The position numbers were made by a program, and so were the translations under genes. Below the pieces are notes generated by a model that did not search any database, was not told where the DNA came from, and saw only the letters and a program-made list of their open reading frames with translations. Positions 26,862 through 35,536 of a stretch of 64,000 nt of DNA are shown piece by piece; within the stretch, counting starts at the first letter, position 1; each line of letters opens with the position of its first letter. Source of the DNA: a virus; IMG/VR virus record IMGVR_UViG_3300020178_000897, positions 103,519-167,518 of that record; one strand, 5' to 3'.

Positions 26862-27947
26862 ATGGCTAAATCATTTGATGTTAGTAAGTTCCGCAAGGAC
26901 TTGACTAAAAGTATCTCAGGCATGAGTGCTGGATTTAACGATCCTACTGATTGGATTTCAACAGGATCATATGCATTAAACTATCTTATCTCAGGAGACT
27001 TTCATAAAGGTGTTCCGCTTGGTAAGGTAACTGTGTTTGCAGGTGAATCAGGAGCAGGTAAATCTTACTTTTGCTCAGGTAACATTGTAAAACACGCACA
27101 AGATCAAGGCATCTTTGTAGTACTAATTGACTCAGAGAACGCACTTGATGAAGCATGGCTACAGGCTCTCGAAGTTGACACAAGTGAAGAAAAACTTCTT
27201 AAACTTAATATGTCAATGATTGACGATGTAGCAAAAACCATTTCAACATTTATTACAGACTACAAAGCAATGGCGGAAGAAGACCGTCCTAAAGTATTGT
27301 TTGTAATTGACTCACTAGGTATGTTGCTAACGCCTACAGATGTTGATCAGTTTAACAAAGGTGATATGAAAGGTGATATGGGTCGTAAGCCTAAAGCACT
27401 AACATCACTTGTACGTAATACTGTTAACATGATTGGCTCGTTGAACGTTGGACTAGTGTGTACTAATCACACATATGCATCGCAAGATATGTTTGACCCA
27501 GATGACAAGATTTCAGGTGGTTCAGGCTTTATCTATGCAAGTTCGATTGTAGTTGCAATGAAGAAGTTGAAACTTAAAGAAGACGAAGACGGCAACAAGA
27601 TCTCAGATGTTATGGGTATCCGTGCTGGTTGTAAAGTAATGAAGACACGCTATGCAAAACCGTTCGAAGGTGTGCAGGTTAAGATTCCTTATGAAACTGG
27701 TATGAATCCTTATAGCGGTCTTATTGAATTATTTGAGAAAAAAGGCTTGTTAGAAAAGCAAGGCAATCGACTCAAGTATGTTGACTTAGCCGGCAATGAA
27801 CATCTTGATTATCGTAAGGCATGGATGTCTCCTGAGAAGATGGATTTAATTATGTCGGAATATAACGAGAAAATGACTCCTGTGGTAAATACCCAAGATG
27901 ACATCGTTGATGACGATGTTGAAATTGAAATTACAGAACAGGAGTAA
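26862..27947 (+). CDS. uvsX: RecA-like recombinase UvsX
   Basis: 361 residues (T4 UvsX: 391). Walker A GESGAGKS at 61-68 and Walker B-like KVLFVIDSLGML near 145-156, followed by the DNA-binding loop region around MGRKPKALTSLVRNTVN. It forms presynaptic filaments on gp32-covered ssDNA for recombination-dependent replication. Placed after gp32 and before uvsY. SD AGGAG at 26852-26856. Confidence 0.95.
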   Translation: MAKSFDVSKFRKDLTKSISGMSAGFNDPTDWISTGSYALNYLISGDFHKGVPLGKVTVFAGESGAGKSYFCSGNIVKHAQDQGIFVVLIDSENALDEAWLQALEVDTSEEKLLKLNMSMIDDVAKTISTFITDYKAMAEEDRPKVLFVIDSLGMLLTPTDVDQFNKGDMKGDMGRKPKALTSLVRNTVNMIGSLNVGLVCTNHTYASQDMFDPDDKISGGSGFIYASSIVVAMKKLKLKEDEDGNKISDVMGIRAGCKVMKTRYAKPFEGVQVKIPYETGMNPYSGLIELFEKKGLLEKQGNRLKYVDLAGNEHLDYRKAWMSPEKMDLIMSEYNEKMTPVVNTQDDIVDDDVEIEITEQE

Positions 27948-27950
27948 TAT

Positions 27951-28184
27951 ATGGACAGTGGTTTAATCGTTGACATTTGGAATACGTTTAAAGAAGCAGT
28001 TGATAAAAAACAGATCGAAACTGTAGCCGAAAGATTTGTAGATGTATGTGCAGATTACGGTGCAGACGATACACATTTTAGAGACTCAATGGGAGCATGT
28101 GATATCTTAGATAGTGCAATCTCTTACTACTTAGATGAAGAACCAGATGATTATGATGTCGAAGATGACGGCTGGGATGAATGA
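27951..28184 (+). CDS. Small acidic protein between uvsX and uvsY
   Basis: 77 residues, very acidic towards the C terminus (YYLDEEPDDYDVEDDGWDE), N-terminal part probably helical. No family recognised. Its start is 3 nt after uvsX and its end overlaps uvsY by 4 nt (ATGA), so it is translated as part of the recombination operon and may modulate UvsX/UvsY or mimic DNA charge; both are guesses from context. Confidence 0.65.
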   Translation: MDSGLIVDIWNTFKEAVDKKQIETVAERFVDVCADYGADDTHFRDSMGACDILDSAISYYLDEEPDDYDVEDDGWDE

Positions 28185-28642
28185 TTATGGGATGGTACAG
28201 CGAAGTTAGCCGTAACATTAATAAGATTCCAGATGCGATTGCATACTTTGAAACTGAATTAGTGAAAGCTAGGCATGAGTGTAAGTTATCAGGCAATGTA
28301 GAACGAGCCGCGGCGGAAATGCCTGGCATTGTTGAGCATCGGTTTAATCAACTTCAAGAAATTGAAGCAATCCTTAATTACCTAAATATTGAGCTACGCA
28401 GATTGCGTAGCTCATATTTTAAAAAATATCTTGAAAATTATCAGCGAGCTCTATCTAGTCGTGACGTTGAAAAATACGTTGACGGTGAAACAGACGTAGT
28501 TGACTATGAAAAGATTATTAACGAGTTTGCACTTATGCGGAACAAATGGTTAGGTGTGTTAAAAGCACTTGATCAAAAACAATGGCAAATTACCAATGTC
28601 GTTAAACTAAGAGTTGCGGGCATGGAAGATGCATCAATATAA
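28181..28642 (+). CDS. uvsY: Recombination mediator UvsY
   Basis: 153 residues (T4: 137), helical throughout. The block ELRRLRSSYFKKYLENYQRALSSRD (in parts), KYVDGETDVVD and WQITNVVKLRVAGMEDA follows the UvsY family of marine T4-likes. UvsY helps UvsX displace gp32 from ssDNA. ATG at 28181 overlaps the preceding stop; a second ATG at 28187 is equally possible. Confidence 0.88.
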   Translation: MIMGWYSEVSRNINKIPDAIAYFETELVKARHECKLSGNVERAAAEMPGIVEHRFNQLQEIEAILNYLNIELRRLRSSYFKKYLENYQRALSSRDVEKYVDGETDVVDYEKIINEFALMRNKWLGVLKALDQKQWQITNVVKLRVAGMEDASI

Positions 28643-29399
28643 GTTTCAGGTACCTAAAAATTCAAAAGAAGTAAGAGGACAACTTTTTACGTATTTGTAC
28701 AGAATGTGCGATACAATAACAATAGAATCTCCTCAAGAAATACAAGAAGATCGATTTCTTGCATTTAGTCATCCTTTTGATGATTGGGTATTTGATGCTA
28801 TTCGAGCTAATCCTAAATTAAATTTCTTTCATATTGATAATGGTTATATTGGCAATCATAGACACAAGACTCCGTTCTATTATCGAATCAGTTACAACTC
28901 ATTACAAAATACAAAGCCTTGTCCTGTACCGCATAGTCGGCGCGAATTTTTAGAATTTGACGATAACTTATGGCAAGACTGGAATCCAATTGGAGAATAT
29001 AATCTTTTAGTAATGCCCAACAATAGTAATATTTTTAAATACTTGGGACAGGATTATGATACCTGGAGACGAGATACTATACAGTATTATGAGAGTCAAC
29101 CAACTAAATTAGTTATTAGAGAAAAAGAAGGTAAGCGTAGACAAAGATTTAAAGAAGTTTTGCCGTTGATGTCTAATGCAAAACAAGTAATCACATACCA
29201 TAGTATGGCGGCAGTTGAAGCACTATGTTTAGGAAAGCCAATAAAAATACTAGGTCAAAGTGCTGTAGAACACTGGCAAGGACAAACTAATTTTGATCGT
29301 TCAGAAATGCTTGAACATATTGCATGGAGTCAATTTTCAAGAAATGAATTTGCAAGCGGAACTGCATGGAAATGCACATTTAAATATCAGGTAAAATAA
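28629..29399 (+). CDS. GT-B/capsule-synthesis-like glycosyltransferase, paralog 1
   Basis: 256 residues; ATG at 28629, inside the uvsY 3' end, preferred over a TTG at 28614. Shares with paralog 2 (39630) the block FHIDNGYIGN and with all four paralogs the C-terminal nucleotide-sugar-type motif TYHSMAAVEALCLGKPIKIL, plus a tail SQFSRNEFASG. This pattern resembles KpsC/KpsS-like capsule-type transferases. Likely a cytoplasmic sugar transferase on a glycan lipid; acceptor unknown. Opens the glycan island directly behind uvsY without an obvious promoter. Confidence 0.55.
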   Translation: MHQYKFQVPKNSKEVRGQLFTYLYRMCDTITIESPQEIQEDRFLAFSHPFDDWVFDAIRANPKLNFFHIDNGYIGNHRHKTPFYYRISYNSLQNTKPCPVPHSRREFLEFDDNLWQDWNPIGEYNLLVMPNNSNIFKYLGQDYDTWRRDTIQYYESQPTKLVIREKEGKRRQRFKEVLPLMSNAKQVITYHSMAAVEALCLGKPIKILGQSAVEHWQGQTNFDRSEMLEHIAWSQFSRNEFASGTAWKCTFKYQVK

Positions 29400-29400
29400 T

Positions 29401-30075
29401 ATGTATGTAGAAATTGATGGATGGAGAAGTATTGAAGGTGACATTTGTTTAAAGTCTGCTAAAAAGCAAGGCGCAGGTAACATTAATAACTATCAAAACT
29501 TAGAACTTGCAACAGCAATGAGCTCGTGTGCAAAATGGCGAGTTGCCGTTGATGTAGGAGCTCATGTAGGTATTACAGCATATCAAATGGCAAAAAGTTT
29601 TGAACACGTTCATGCATTTGAAATTAATCCTCAGATTTACAACTGTATGAAACATAATCTTGCTGTTAGAAAAGTTGATAATGTTACAACATATCCTGTT
29701 GGTTTAGGAGCAATAGAAGAAACTGTTGAAATTAACACGACAAATAAAAGTTTCAGTACACACGTTCGTCCAAACAGTACAGGTTCAATTCCTGTAAAAC
29801 CTTTAGATTTTTTTAATCTGCGAGATGTAGATTTTATTAAAATTGATGCTGAGGGATATGAACCGTTTGTAGCAATGGGCGGAATAAAAACCATTGAACG
29901 TTGTAGGCCTATAATCTTATATGAATGTAAAGACCACCCAACACGTTATGGGTATCATGCTAATAGTATTAGAGAAATTTTAAGTCCATTAGGATATAGA
30001 ATGATTAGAAAAATAGGCCGCGGCGAAAAAAATGCAGTAATAGGTTATCGACCCGGAATGGCACCAGATGTTTGA
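29401..30075 (+). CDS. FkbM-family methyltransferase
   Basis: 224 residues. SAM-binding motif AVDVGAHVGITAYQMAK (about 51-67), motif II FEINPQIYNCMKHNL, and FIKIDAEGYEPFVAMGG with IILYECKDHP: the signature of FkbM-type O-methyltransferases that cap sugars in polysaccharides and natural products. Starts 1 nt after paralog 1 and overlaps the next GT by 8 nt. Probably methylates a sugar made or moved by its neighbours. Confidence 0.88.
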   Translation: MYVEIDGWRSIEGDICLKSAKKQGAGNINNYQNLELATAMSSCAKWRVAVDVGAHVGITAYQMAKSFEHVHAFEINPQIYNCMKHNLAVRKVDNVTTYPVGLGAIEETVEINTTNKSFSTHVRPNSTGSIPVKPLDFFNLRDVDFIKIDAEGYEPFVAMGGIKTIERCRPIILYECKDHPTRYGYHANSIREILSPLGYRMIRKIGRGEKNAVIGYRPGMAPDV

Positions 30076-30931
30076 GTTACCGAGATTATATGGAAGTTTA
30101 ACGCCAGCAAGTGAAAGCTGTGTTGTATTCTTTAGTTGTGATTACGATTATTTTGATCGACACGGATTTGCATTACAACAAAGTATTAATAGAACACTAG
30201 GTTGGATGCACGTACACTGTCATATTATAAATGAAGGAAACATGAATAAACTTGTGTTAGATGATTTACAATCCAAATATAAGTTTACGTATACATGGGA
30301 AGATGTCGATAATAAATTTTACACTAATCTAAAAAAGAATCATAAGCGCATGAAAGACGGCATTGATATTTTTAAGACTTCTGATTTAGATTATATTGCA
30401 AGAAGAACTTATCTTGCAAGTGTTAGATTTATGAGATTAGATGAATTATTTCCTAATAAAACTCAACACGTTTTTCAAATTGACTGCGATAGTATTTTAA
30501 GAAACGGATTTCATCAATCAGCATTTATGAATCTTGCTTGTCACGTTGGCATTATGCCTAAACCAAAAGATACAAATGTGTTTATTGCAAGTGCGTTAAC
30601 ATTAGGAATCAATGACGACGGACAACTTTTTAGAAAATTGTTTAGCGATAACATGAAACAAGGGTTTGATGACGGATGTTATTGGTTTATTGATCAAGAT
30701 ATTCTCAGGCAGACTATCTCGCAATGGAATAACGAATTAAACAAACCTTATCATAGTATTCCATATAAGTGGAATGCTTGGGGTCTAAAAAAAGATGATA
30801 TCTTTTCAACAGGTAAAGGCGGCAAGAAAAATGACAAACGTTATAAAGCGGCTCAACTACGTTGGTTACCAAATCATTGGAAAGTTAAAATTGAACAAGA
30901 ATTACGAGAGTTAAATTATGGCAGTAAATGA
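30068..30931 (+). CDS. GT-A glycosyltransferase with DCDS motif
   Basis: 287 residues. FQIDCDSILRN supplies a DxD-type metal/nucleotide-sugar site near residues 138-148; a Rossmann-like N terminus (CVVFFSCDYDYFDRHG) precedes it. General layout of GT8-like and related retaining transferases. Overlaps FkbM by 8 nt and the following GT25 gene by 14 nt. Donor sugar cannot be read from the sequence. Confidence 0.65.
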   Translation: MFELPRLYGSLTPASESCVVFFSCDYDYFDRHGFALQQSINRTLGWMHVHCHIINEGNMNKLVLDDLQSKYKFTYTWEDVDNKFYTNLKKNHKRMKDGIDIFKTSDLDYIARRTYLASVRFMRLDELFPNKTQHVFQIDCDSILRNGFHQSAFMNLACHVGIMPKPKDTNVFIASALTLGINDDGQLFRKLFSDNMKQGFDDGCYWFIDQDILRQTISQWNNELNKPYHSIPYKWNAWGLKKDDIFSTGKGGKKNDKRYKAAQLRWLPNHWKVKIEQELRELNYGSK

Positions 30932-31490
30932 TGGATTTGTCATTTACTTGCCATCATATCCTATTAGTGTCAAGATGGCAAATAGGGCGATACAAACAGG
31001 TAGAGAACATGGATGGAATATTAGTCTCTACGAAGGTGTATTAGGTACTACTAATACACTCGAACAAAATAATCTATATCCAATCGAGCATAAGAAAGCA
31101 AAAAGACTATTAGCTCGTCCTGGCACACAAGGATGCTTTTTAAGCCAATATAATTTATGGAAAAAGTGTGTTAACATTAATACACCTATTTGTATTTTTG
31201 AGCACGATGTTGTATTTAAAAAGCCAATGGGAGAATATGAAGATTGTGATGTATATAAATTTGAAGGCTTTAACAAGGCAAAACCTATACCAGCAGGTAA
31301 CTGGTTTGAAGGTGCTAGAGCATATCGCATTACGCCTACTGGGGCAAAAAAGATACTAGACTGGGTGCATACTAATGGAGTCATGCCAGCAGACTGGATG
31401 TTATGCGACGGTATTGTGGATATGCGCTTTGATAAGTATAGTAAAGTCACATATGAAACAAACGTAAGTTTTACAAAGGATCTATCATGA
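30918..31490 (+). CDS. GT25-family (LPS) glycosyltransferase
   Basis: 190 residues. FVIYLPSYPISVKMANRAIQ at the N terminus, GTQGCFLSQYNLWKKC (the GT25 GCxxSH-like block) and IFEHDVVF (metal-binding EHD) match LPS-biosynthesis family 25 transferases, as does WFEGARAYRITPTGAKKILD. These typically add galactose or glucose to LPS core. A second member lies at 37509. Confidence 0.8.
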   Translation: MAVNDGFVIYLPSYPISVKMANRAIQTGREHGWNISLYEGVLGTTNTLEQNNLYPIEHKKAKRLLARPGTQGCFLSQYNLWKKCVNINTPICIFEHDVVFKKPMGEYEDCDVYKFEGFNKAKPIPAGNWFEGARAYRITPTGAKKILDWVHTNGVMPADWMLCDGIVDMRFDKYSKVTYETNVSFTKDLS

Positions 31491-32272
31491 AGCGTATGAT
31501 TTATCAGGTAGCAGTTGGTGCCCAAAGCAAACTATACTTGCATTGTATTGAAAGTGTAAGACAGTATTGTGCAAAATACAATATTGATCATGTAGTTCAA
31601 ACACAACCTATTTTAAAAATTAGACCAGATATTGAACGGACCGGGCGCAGTAAAGAAGCTGTTGAACGCCTCGGGTATCTACCAATTTTTGAAAAAGAAA
31701 ATGCATTTTCGCATCTATACAAATATGACCAAGTTGCAATTGTAGACAGCGACATTTATATCAGACCAACAGCACCAAATATTTTCGAAGAGCTAACAAG
31801 TGAATATGCCTTTGGCGCGGTTGCAGAACGTGAACTACCGTGTGCAAAAAAATACAAATCAAAAATTAAAAAATACAGCAAGTCGGCATTTGAACCATGT
31901 ACAGATGTAGACTGGAAATGGAACGAACTAGGTGCTGAATTCTATAATATGGGATTAATGGTAATTAATTGTCAAAAGTTTCTTCCATATCTAAAAGATC
32001 AAACACCAAAGGAATTTTTAAGTAGACCCGAGTTTAAAGACTTTGTCGATGGAGTTGGCTATCGTAAATGGTCCACGGATCAAATGTTACTAAACTGGTG
32101 GGTTAAAAAAGAAAAAATTCCTACACTTAATATGAATTGGAAATGGAATGGTTTGTACAAAGGAATTGATGATAAAAGATTGCCCGAAGCATACTTTGTT
32201 CATTTTTTCCTTAAAGATTTATTGCCAGCGCACGGAGAAAATGTACCTGCACTAATGGAATCAATAAAATGA
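31487..32272 (+). CDS. GT-A glycosyltransferase with DSD motif
   Basis: 261 residues. KYDQVAIVDSDIYIRP provides the DxD site (about residues 78-93); downstream FYNMGLMVINC and FVHFFLKDLLP are typical of GT8-like cyanophage transferases. Overlaps both neighbours by 4 nt. Substrate unknown. Confidence 0.68.
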   Translation: MKRMIYQVAVGAQSKLYLHCIESVRQYCAKYNIDHVVQTQPILKIRPDIERTGRSKEAVERLGYLPIFEKENAFSHLYKYDQVAIVDSDIYIRPTAPNIFEELTSEYAFGAVAERELPCAKKYKSKIKKYSKSAFEPCTDVDWKWNELGAEFYNMGLMVINCQKFLPYLKDQTPKEFLSRPEFKDFVDGVGYRKWSTDQMLLNWWVKKEKIPTLNMNWKWNGLYKGIDDKRLPEAYFVHFFLKDLLPAHGENVPALMESIK

Positions 32273-33036
32273 AACATGTAGTAATGAGATACATGAGCAC
32301 TCGTATTAAACACTTGCCTTACGGTTGTCCAGGGTTTGGCGATATTGTACATAGTTGTTTACTAACTTACAACTACGGTTTAGCACATAACGAACCTGCA
32401 ACTTTACACATTGCTCCTCATCAATATAATAGAGATAAACCTGATACTTGGCGTGAAGTGATTGATTTATTTCCTAAGGATAGTTTGCATTTAAAAGTGC
32501 ATGAGTTTTTTGAAGAAGATGACGGAAAGTTTTTAGAATTTGTTCAGCAGTCGTATCCAGATGCATTATTACATTACTACGAAAAGTATCCAGGAAAATT
32601 ACAAAAAGTTTTACAGCCAAGTTTCTTTGTCGATGAATATATGAAAACATTTCCGTGTTTACCTTTTACAAAGTCGTCTGAGATAAAATTACCTAAAAAG
32701 TTTGTAACTGCACAGTTTGATCCTACTAGTAAGAAACGTAAATTAAAACCTGATCAATTGTCATTAATTTTTGAAAAGTGGCAATCATTAGGATATGAAG
32801 TAATTACTGTAGGCGGACAATCATCTAATCTATTACTTCGTAAAGCAACGCATGTTGGATACGTAATGAGTAAGGCAAGAGCTCATATAGGTGTAGATAG
32901 TGGTTACATGCACTTTGCTCAGATGTATTTCCCACCAGAGAATATACACATATATACTAATAGAAGCGAAAGTCAATGGGAACATCATTTAAAAATGTTT
33001 AGAGATAACGGAGCAAAGATTAATGAATACAATTGA
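32269..33036 (+). CDS. Heptosyltransferase-like (GT9-type) protein
   Basis: 255 residues. PGFGDIVHS (21-29) resembles the GLGDxI acceptor-side loop, and AHIGVDSGYMHFAQ (206-218) closely resembles the GT9 donor motif (vDtGxxHlA) of LPS heptosyltransferases. Shorter than WaaC/WaaF (about 320-350). If it uses ADP-heptose it would be the consumer of HldE/HldD product encoded at 3.6-5.7 kb; that link is inference. Confidence 0.6.
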   Translation: MKHVVMRYMSTRIKHLPYGCPGFGDIVHSCLLTYNYGLAHNEPATLHIAPHQYNRDKPDTWREVIDLFPKDSLHLKVHEFFEEDDGKFLEFVQQSYPDALLHYYEKYPGKLQKVLQPSFFVDEYMKTFPCLPFTKSSEIKLPKKFVTAQFDPTSKKRKLKPDQLSLIFEKWQSLGYEVITVGGQSSNLLLRKATHVGYVMSKARAHIGVDSGYMHFAQMYFPPENIHIYTNRSESQWEHHLKMFRDNGAKINEYN

Positions 33037-33514
33037 ATTTAACGGCGTTGAATATCCTGAATTACAAGGAAAAGGATTTGCCGCACAGTATGCGTTTCCG
33101 TTTGCAAAACAATTTTGTATAGGCAAAGGATTCGACATTGGTTGTAATAGAGAACAATGGGCTTATCCGGGCGCACAAATGATTGACCTTGTATTTGATG
33201 ACGAATACGATGCTTATAATTTACCAGATAAAAAGGTTGATTACATATTTTCTTCTCATTGCTTAGAACATTTAAATGATTGGGTAGGTGCTCTCGATCA
33301 TTGGACAACAAGATTACATAAAGGCGGAATTGTATTTTTGTATCTGCCACATCCTAATCAACAGTATTGGAAACCGTGGAACAATAGAAAGCATGTACAT
33401 TTATTACATCCAAGCGATATTAAAGATTATTTTTGTGCTAAAAAATTTAATAAAGTATTTGTTACAGAAGGGTACGATTTAAATCATTCTTTTTATGCGG
33501 TGGCAGAATTATGA
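33023..33514 (+). CDS. Class I SAM-dependent methyltransferase
   Basis: 163 residues. Motif I is GFDIGCNREQW (about 35-45), motif II a predicted acidic strand IDLVFDDEYDAY, and VDYIFSSHCLEHLNDW is the type-11 methyltransferase signature, followed by KGGIVFLYLPHP. Likely modifies a sugar or a lipid-linked glycan in the island. Overlaps the GT9-like gene by 14 nt and the next gene by 4 nt. Confidence 0.8.
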   Translation: MNTIEFNGVEYPELQGKGFAAQYAFPFAKQFCIGKGFDIGCNREQWAYPGAQMIDLVFDDEYDAYNLPDKKVDYIFSSHCLEHLNDWVGALDHWTTRLHKGGIVFLYLPHPNQQYWKPWNNRKHVHLLHPSDIKDYFCAKKFNKVFVTEGYDLNHSFYAVAEL

Positions 33515-34230
33515 AGAAAGAAATAAAAGATTTTAAAAATATTCATAAAGGTAAACGCTGTTTTATTTTAGGATGCGCACCAAGTTTATCTGACGAACGA
33601 TTAGAGTTATTAGATGATGAAATAGTATTTGCATGTAATAAGGCCTTTTATGCTAAGGATACTCTTAAGTTAAAAAAGTTTGATTATTATTTTGTTGGCG
33701 ACGCAATTGTATATAAAGAATTATATAATCATAGATATGATGCACTAGCTAATATGAAAGCTACAAGATTTTATTCTAGTAAAGTAGCAGAAATTAATCC
33801 AACATTAAACATAAGAGAAGACTATGTCAATATACCTAAAACATACGCTGATAAACAATCAGTAGAAATAAAAGGATTTCCTAGTAATATTGAAAAAGGA
33901 TGGGGCACTACTAGGGCAACAGTTATTGATGCCTCTATTATAGCATTTTATATGGGATTTAAAGAAATTTATTGGCTCGGTGTTGATTATGATTATAGTA
34001 ATTTAGAGCGTACACATTTCTACGGAACTGGGCCAAGAGAACAACTGTTAGTTCTTGAACGATTAGAAGATAAGAAGCAAATCACATTTAGACGTACTGT
34101 AGCTACAATAAAACATTTAACAAAACACTTTGGTATACATGACGTTGTTTTTAAAAATCTAAGCAAAGGTTTTAAGCATAAAGATGTTATGCACGTTGAT
34201 AGATTAGAAAATATTATTAGAAAGAAATAG
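33511..34230 (+). CDS. DUF115 / GT42 sialyltransferase-like protein
   Basis: 239 residues. GKRCFILGCAPSLSDERLELL with VFACNKAF and TTRATVIDASIIAFYMGFKEIYWLGVDY (quoted in parts) follow the layout shared by DUF115 proteins (flagellin nonulosonate addition) and GT42 sialyltransferases such as CST-I (GNGPSL, FRCNQFY, ALGYKEIYLSGID, recalled from memory). The next gene encodes a CMP-sugar synthetase-like domain, which is the donor type for this fold. It is a good candidate transferase for a nonulosonic or Kdo-like acid. Confidence 0.6.
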   Translation: MKKEIKDFKNIHKGKRCFILGCAPSLSDERLELLDDEIVFACNKAFYAKDTLKLKKFDYYFVGDAIVYKELYNHRYDALANMKATRFYSSKVAEINPTLNIREDYVNIPKTYADKQSVEIKGFPSNIEKGWGTTRATVIDASIIAFYMGFKEIYWLGVDYDYSNLERTHFYGTGPREQLLVLERLEDKKQITFRRTVATIKHLTKHFGIHDVVFKNLSKGFKHKDVMHVDRLENIIRKK

Positions 34231-34231
34231 A

Positions 34232-35536
34232 ATGAAAACTATAGCATTTGTACCTGCAAAAGGAACCAGCGAGAGAATTAAAAATAAAAATTTACAAATT
34301 TTAGATGGTGAATACCTCTTCAAAAGAAAATTAAAGCAATTACTAAAGTGTGATGAAATTGACGAAGTTTGGTTAGATAGCGAAAGTAAAGAAATACATG
34401 AGTTAGCAAGCGACTTGCCAATTAAGCATCATTATAGAGATTCTAGTTTAGCAAATAATACTACTGATGGACATGCTATGTTTGCTAATGAATCTAAGGT
34501 TGCTGAGGCAGACATAATTGTACAAGTTTTATGTACAGCACCTTTTATTGATAAAACTGTTATTGATCCTGCGTTAGCTGAATTAAAGAAAAGTAATAAA
34601 ACAAGTTTAGTTGCAGTTTCAGAACAAAAATTATATCTATGGGAAAATGGCAAACCTACATATGGTCAAACTATTCCTAACAGTGTTGATTTACCTATTC
34701 ATACAATAGAAGCAATGAGTTTCTATGCTGTTAAAACAAATGGTAAACCTGTACAAAAAAGATATACTTCTGATGCATTACTATGGTCTGTAACTCCGTT
34801 GCAGTTAGTTGATATTAATAATCAAGAAGATTTGGATTTTGCAAAAGATATTTGTGCAGGACAACGTGCAAAGAAAGTTCAACAACTTAAGATGTTAAGT
34901 AAATCAATTTCAAGTTGTTTACTAAGTGATATTTGTAAAGAACACGGTATTGATCATTTTTTAAGTAGTGAAATTAAATCAATGAACAACGGAACATTTT
35001 TAGGATATGCAAAAACATTAAAACTAAAAGCATTACCAGAAGATGAGAAAGATCCTAAACAAAAACATTGGGAAGGTATATTTGATGCTCTTGGCAGTTA
35101 TCAATTTGTAGCCCCAGGTGATGTTATTATTGTAAGCACTGACGTAAAAGATAAAGCATACTTTGGTGATCTTAATGCGCACTTTGCATACCGTAGTGGT
35201 GCAGTAGGTGTAGTTGTAGATGGACAAACTAGAGATGTAGATCGTGTAACACAAATGGGATTGCCGTTGTTTGCCCATGGGCGCATGCCAGACGATATTA
35301 GATACGAAGGCACATTAGAAGAAATGAATATGCCTGTAATTATTAATGGTATTACGGTACGTAATAATGATATTGTCTTTGGAGATCCTGACGGAGTAGT
35401 ATGCATACCAGAAGAAAAATGGGCGTTTGTATTTGAAGAAGTAAAGTCAGCATTGAAGAAAGAAATGCTTGTAAAATTTGAAGCAACATTTGGTAGCGAT
35501 CCATTTGATGTATTAAACAATGTAGGATTGTTTTAA
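34232..35536 (+). CDS. Fusion: CMP-sugar synthetase-like domain + RraA-like aldolase domain
   Basis: 434 residues. Domain 1 (1 to ~205): IAFVPAKGTSERIKNKNLQ is the CTP-binding signature of NeuA/CMP-acylneuraminate synthetases; later IVQVLCTAPFID and VDINNQEDLDFA fit the same family. Domain 2 (~222-434): SSCLLSDICKEHGI, GDVIIVSTDVKDKAYFGDL, GAVGVVVDGQTRDVDRV (323-339) and FGDPDGVVCIPEE are hallmarks of the RraA/HMG-aldolase family, with the Arg-Asp pair at 334-335 kept. The two domains are continuous in one frame. Domain 2 may handle a pyruvate-derived sugar acid or its precursor. Confidence 0.8.
   Translation: MKTIAFVPAKGTSERIKNKNLQILDGEYLFKRKLKQLLKCDEIDEVWLDSESKEIHELASDLPIKHHYRDSSLANNTTDGHAMFANESKVAEADIIVQVLCTAPFIDKTVIDPALAELKKSNKTSLVAVSEQKLYLWENGKPTYGQTIPNSVDLPIHTIEAMSFYAVKTNGKPVQKRYTSDALLWSVTPLQLVDINNQEDLDFAKDICAGQRAKKVQQLKMLSKSISSCLLSDICKEHGIDHFLSSEIKSMNNGTFLGYAKTLKLKALPEDEKDPKQKHWEGIFDALGSYQFVAPGDVIIVSTDVKDKAYFGDLNAHFAYRSGAVGVVVDGQTRDVDRVTQMGLPLFAHGRMPDDIRYEGTLEEMNMPVIINGITVRNNDIVFGDPDGVVCIPEEKWAFVFEEVKSALKKEMLVKFEATFGSDPFDVLNNVGLF

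Noticed and set aside
29779-29795. T-arm-like hairpin ACAGG-TTCAATT-CCTGT suggesting a tRNA
   Set aside because: It lies inside the FkbM methyltransferase frame and neither the acceptor stem nor D and anticodon arms can be built around it.
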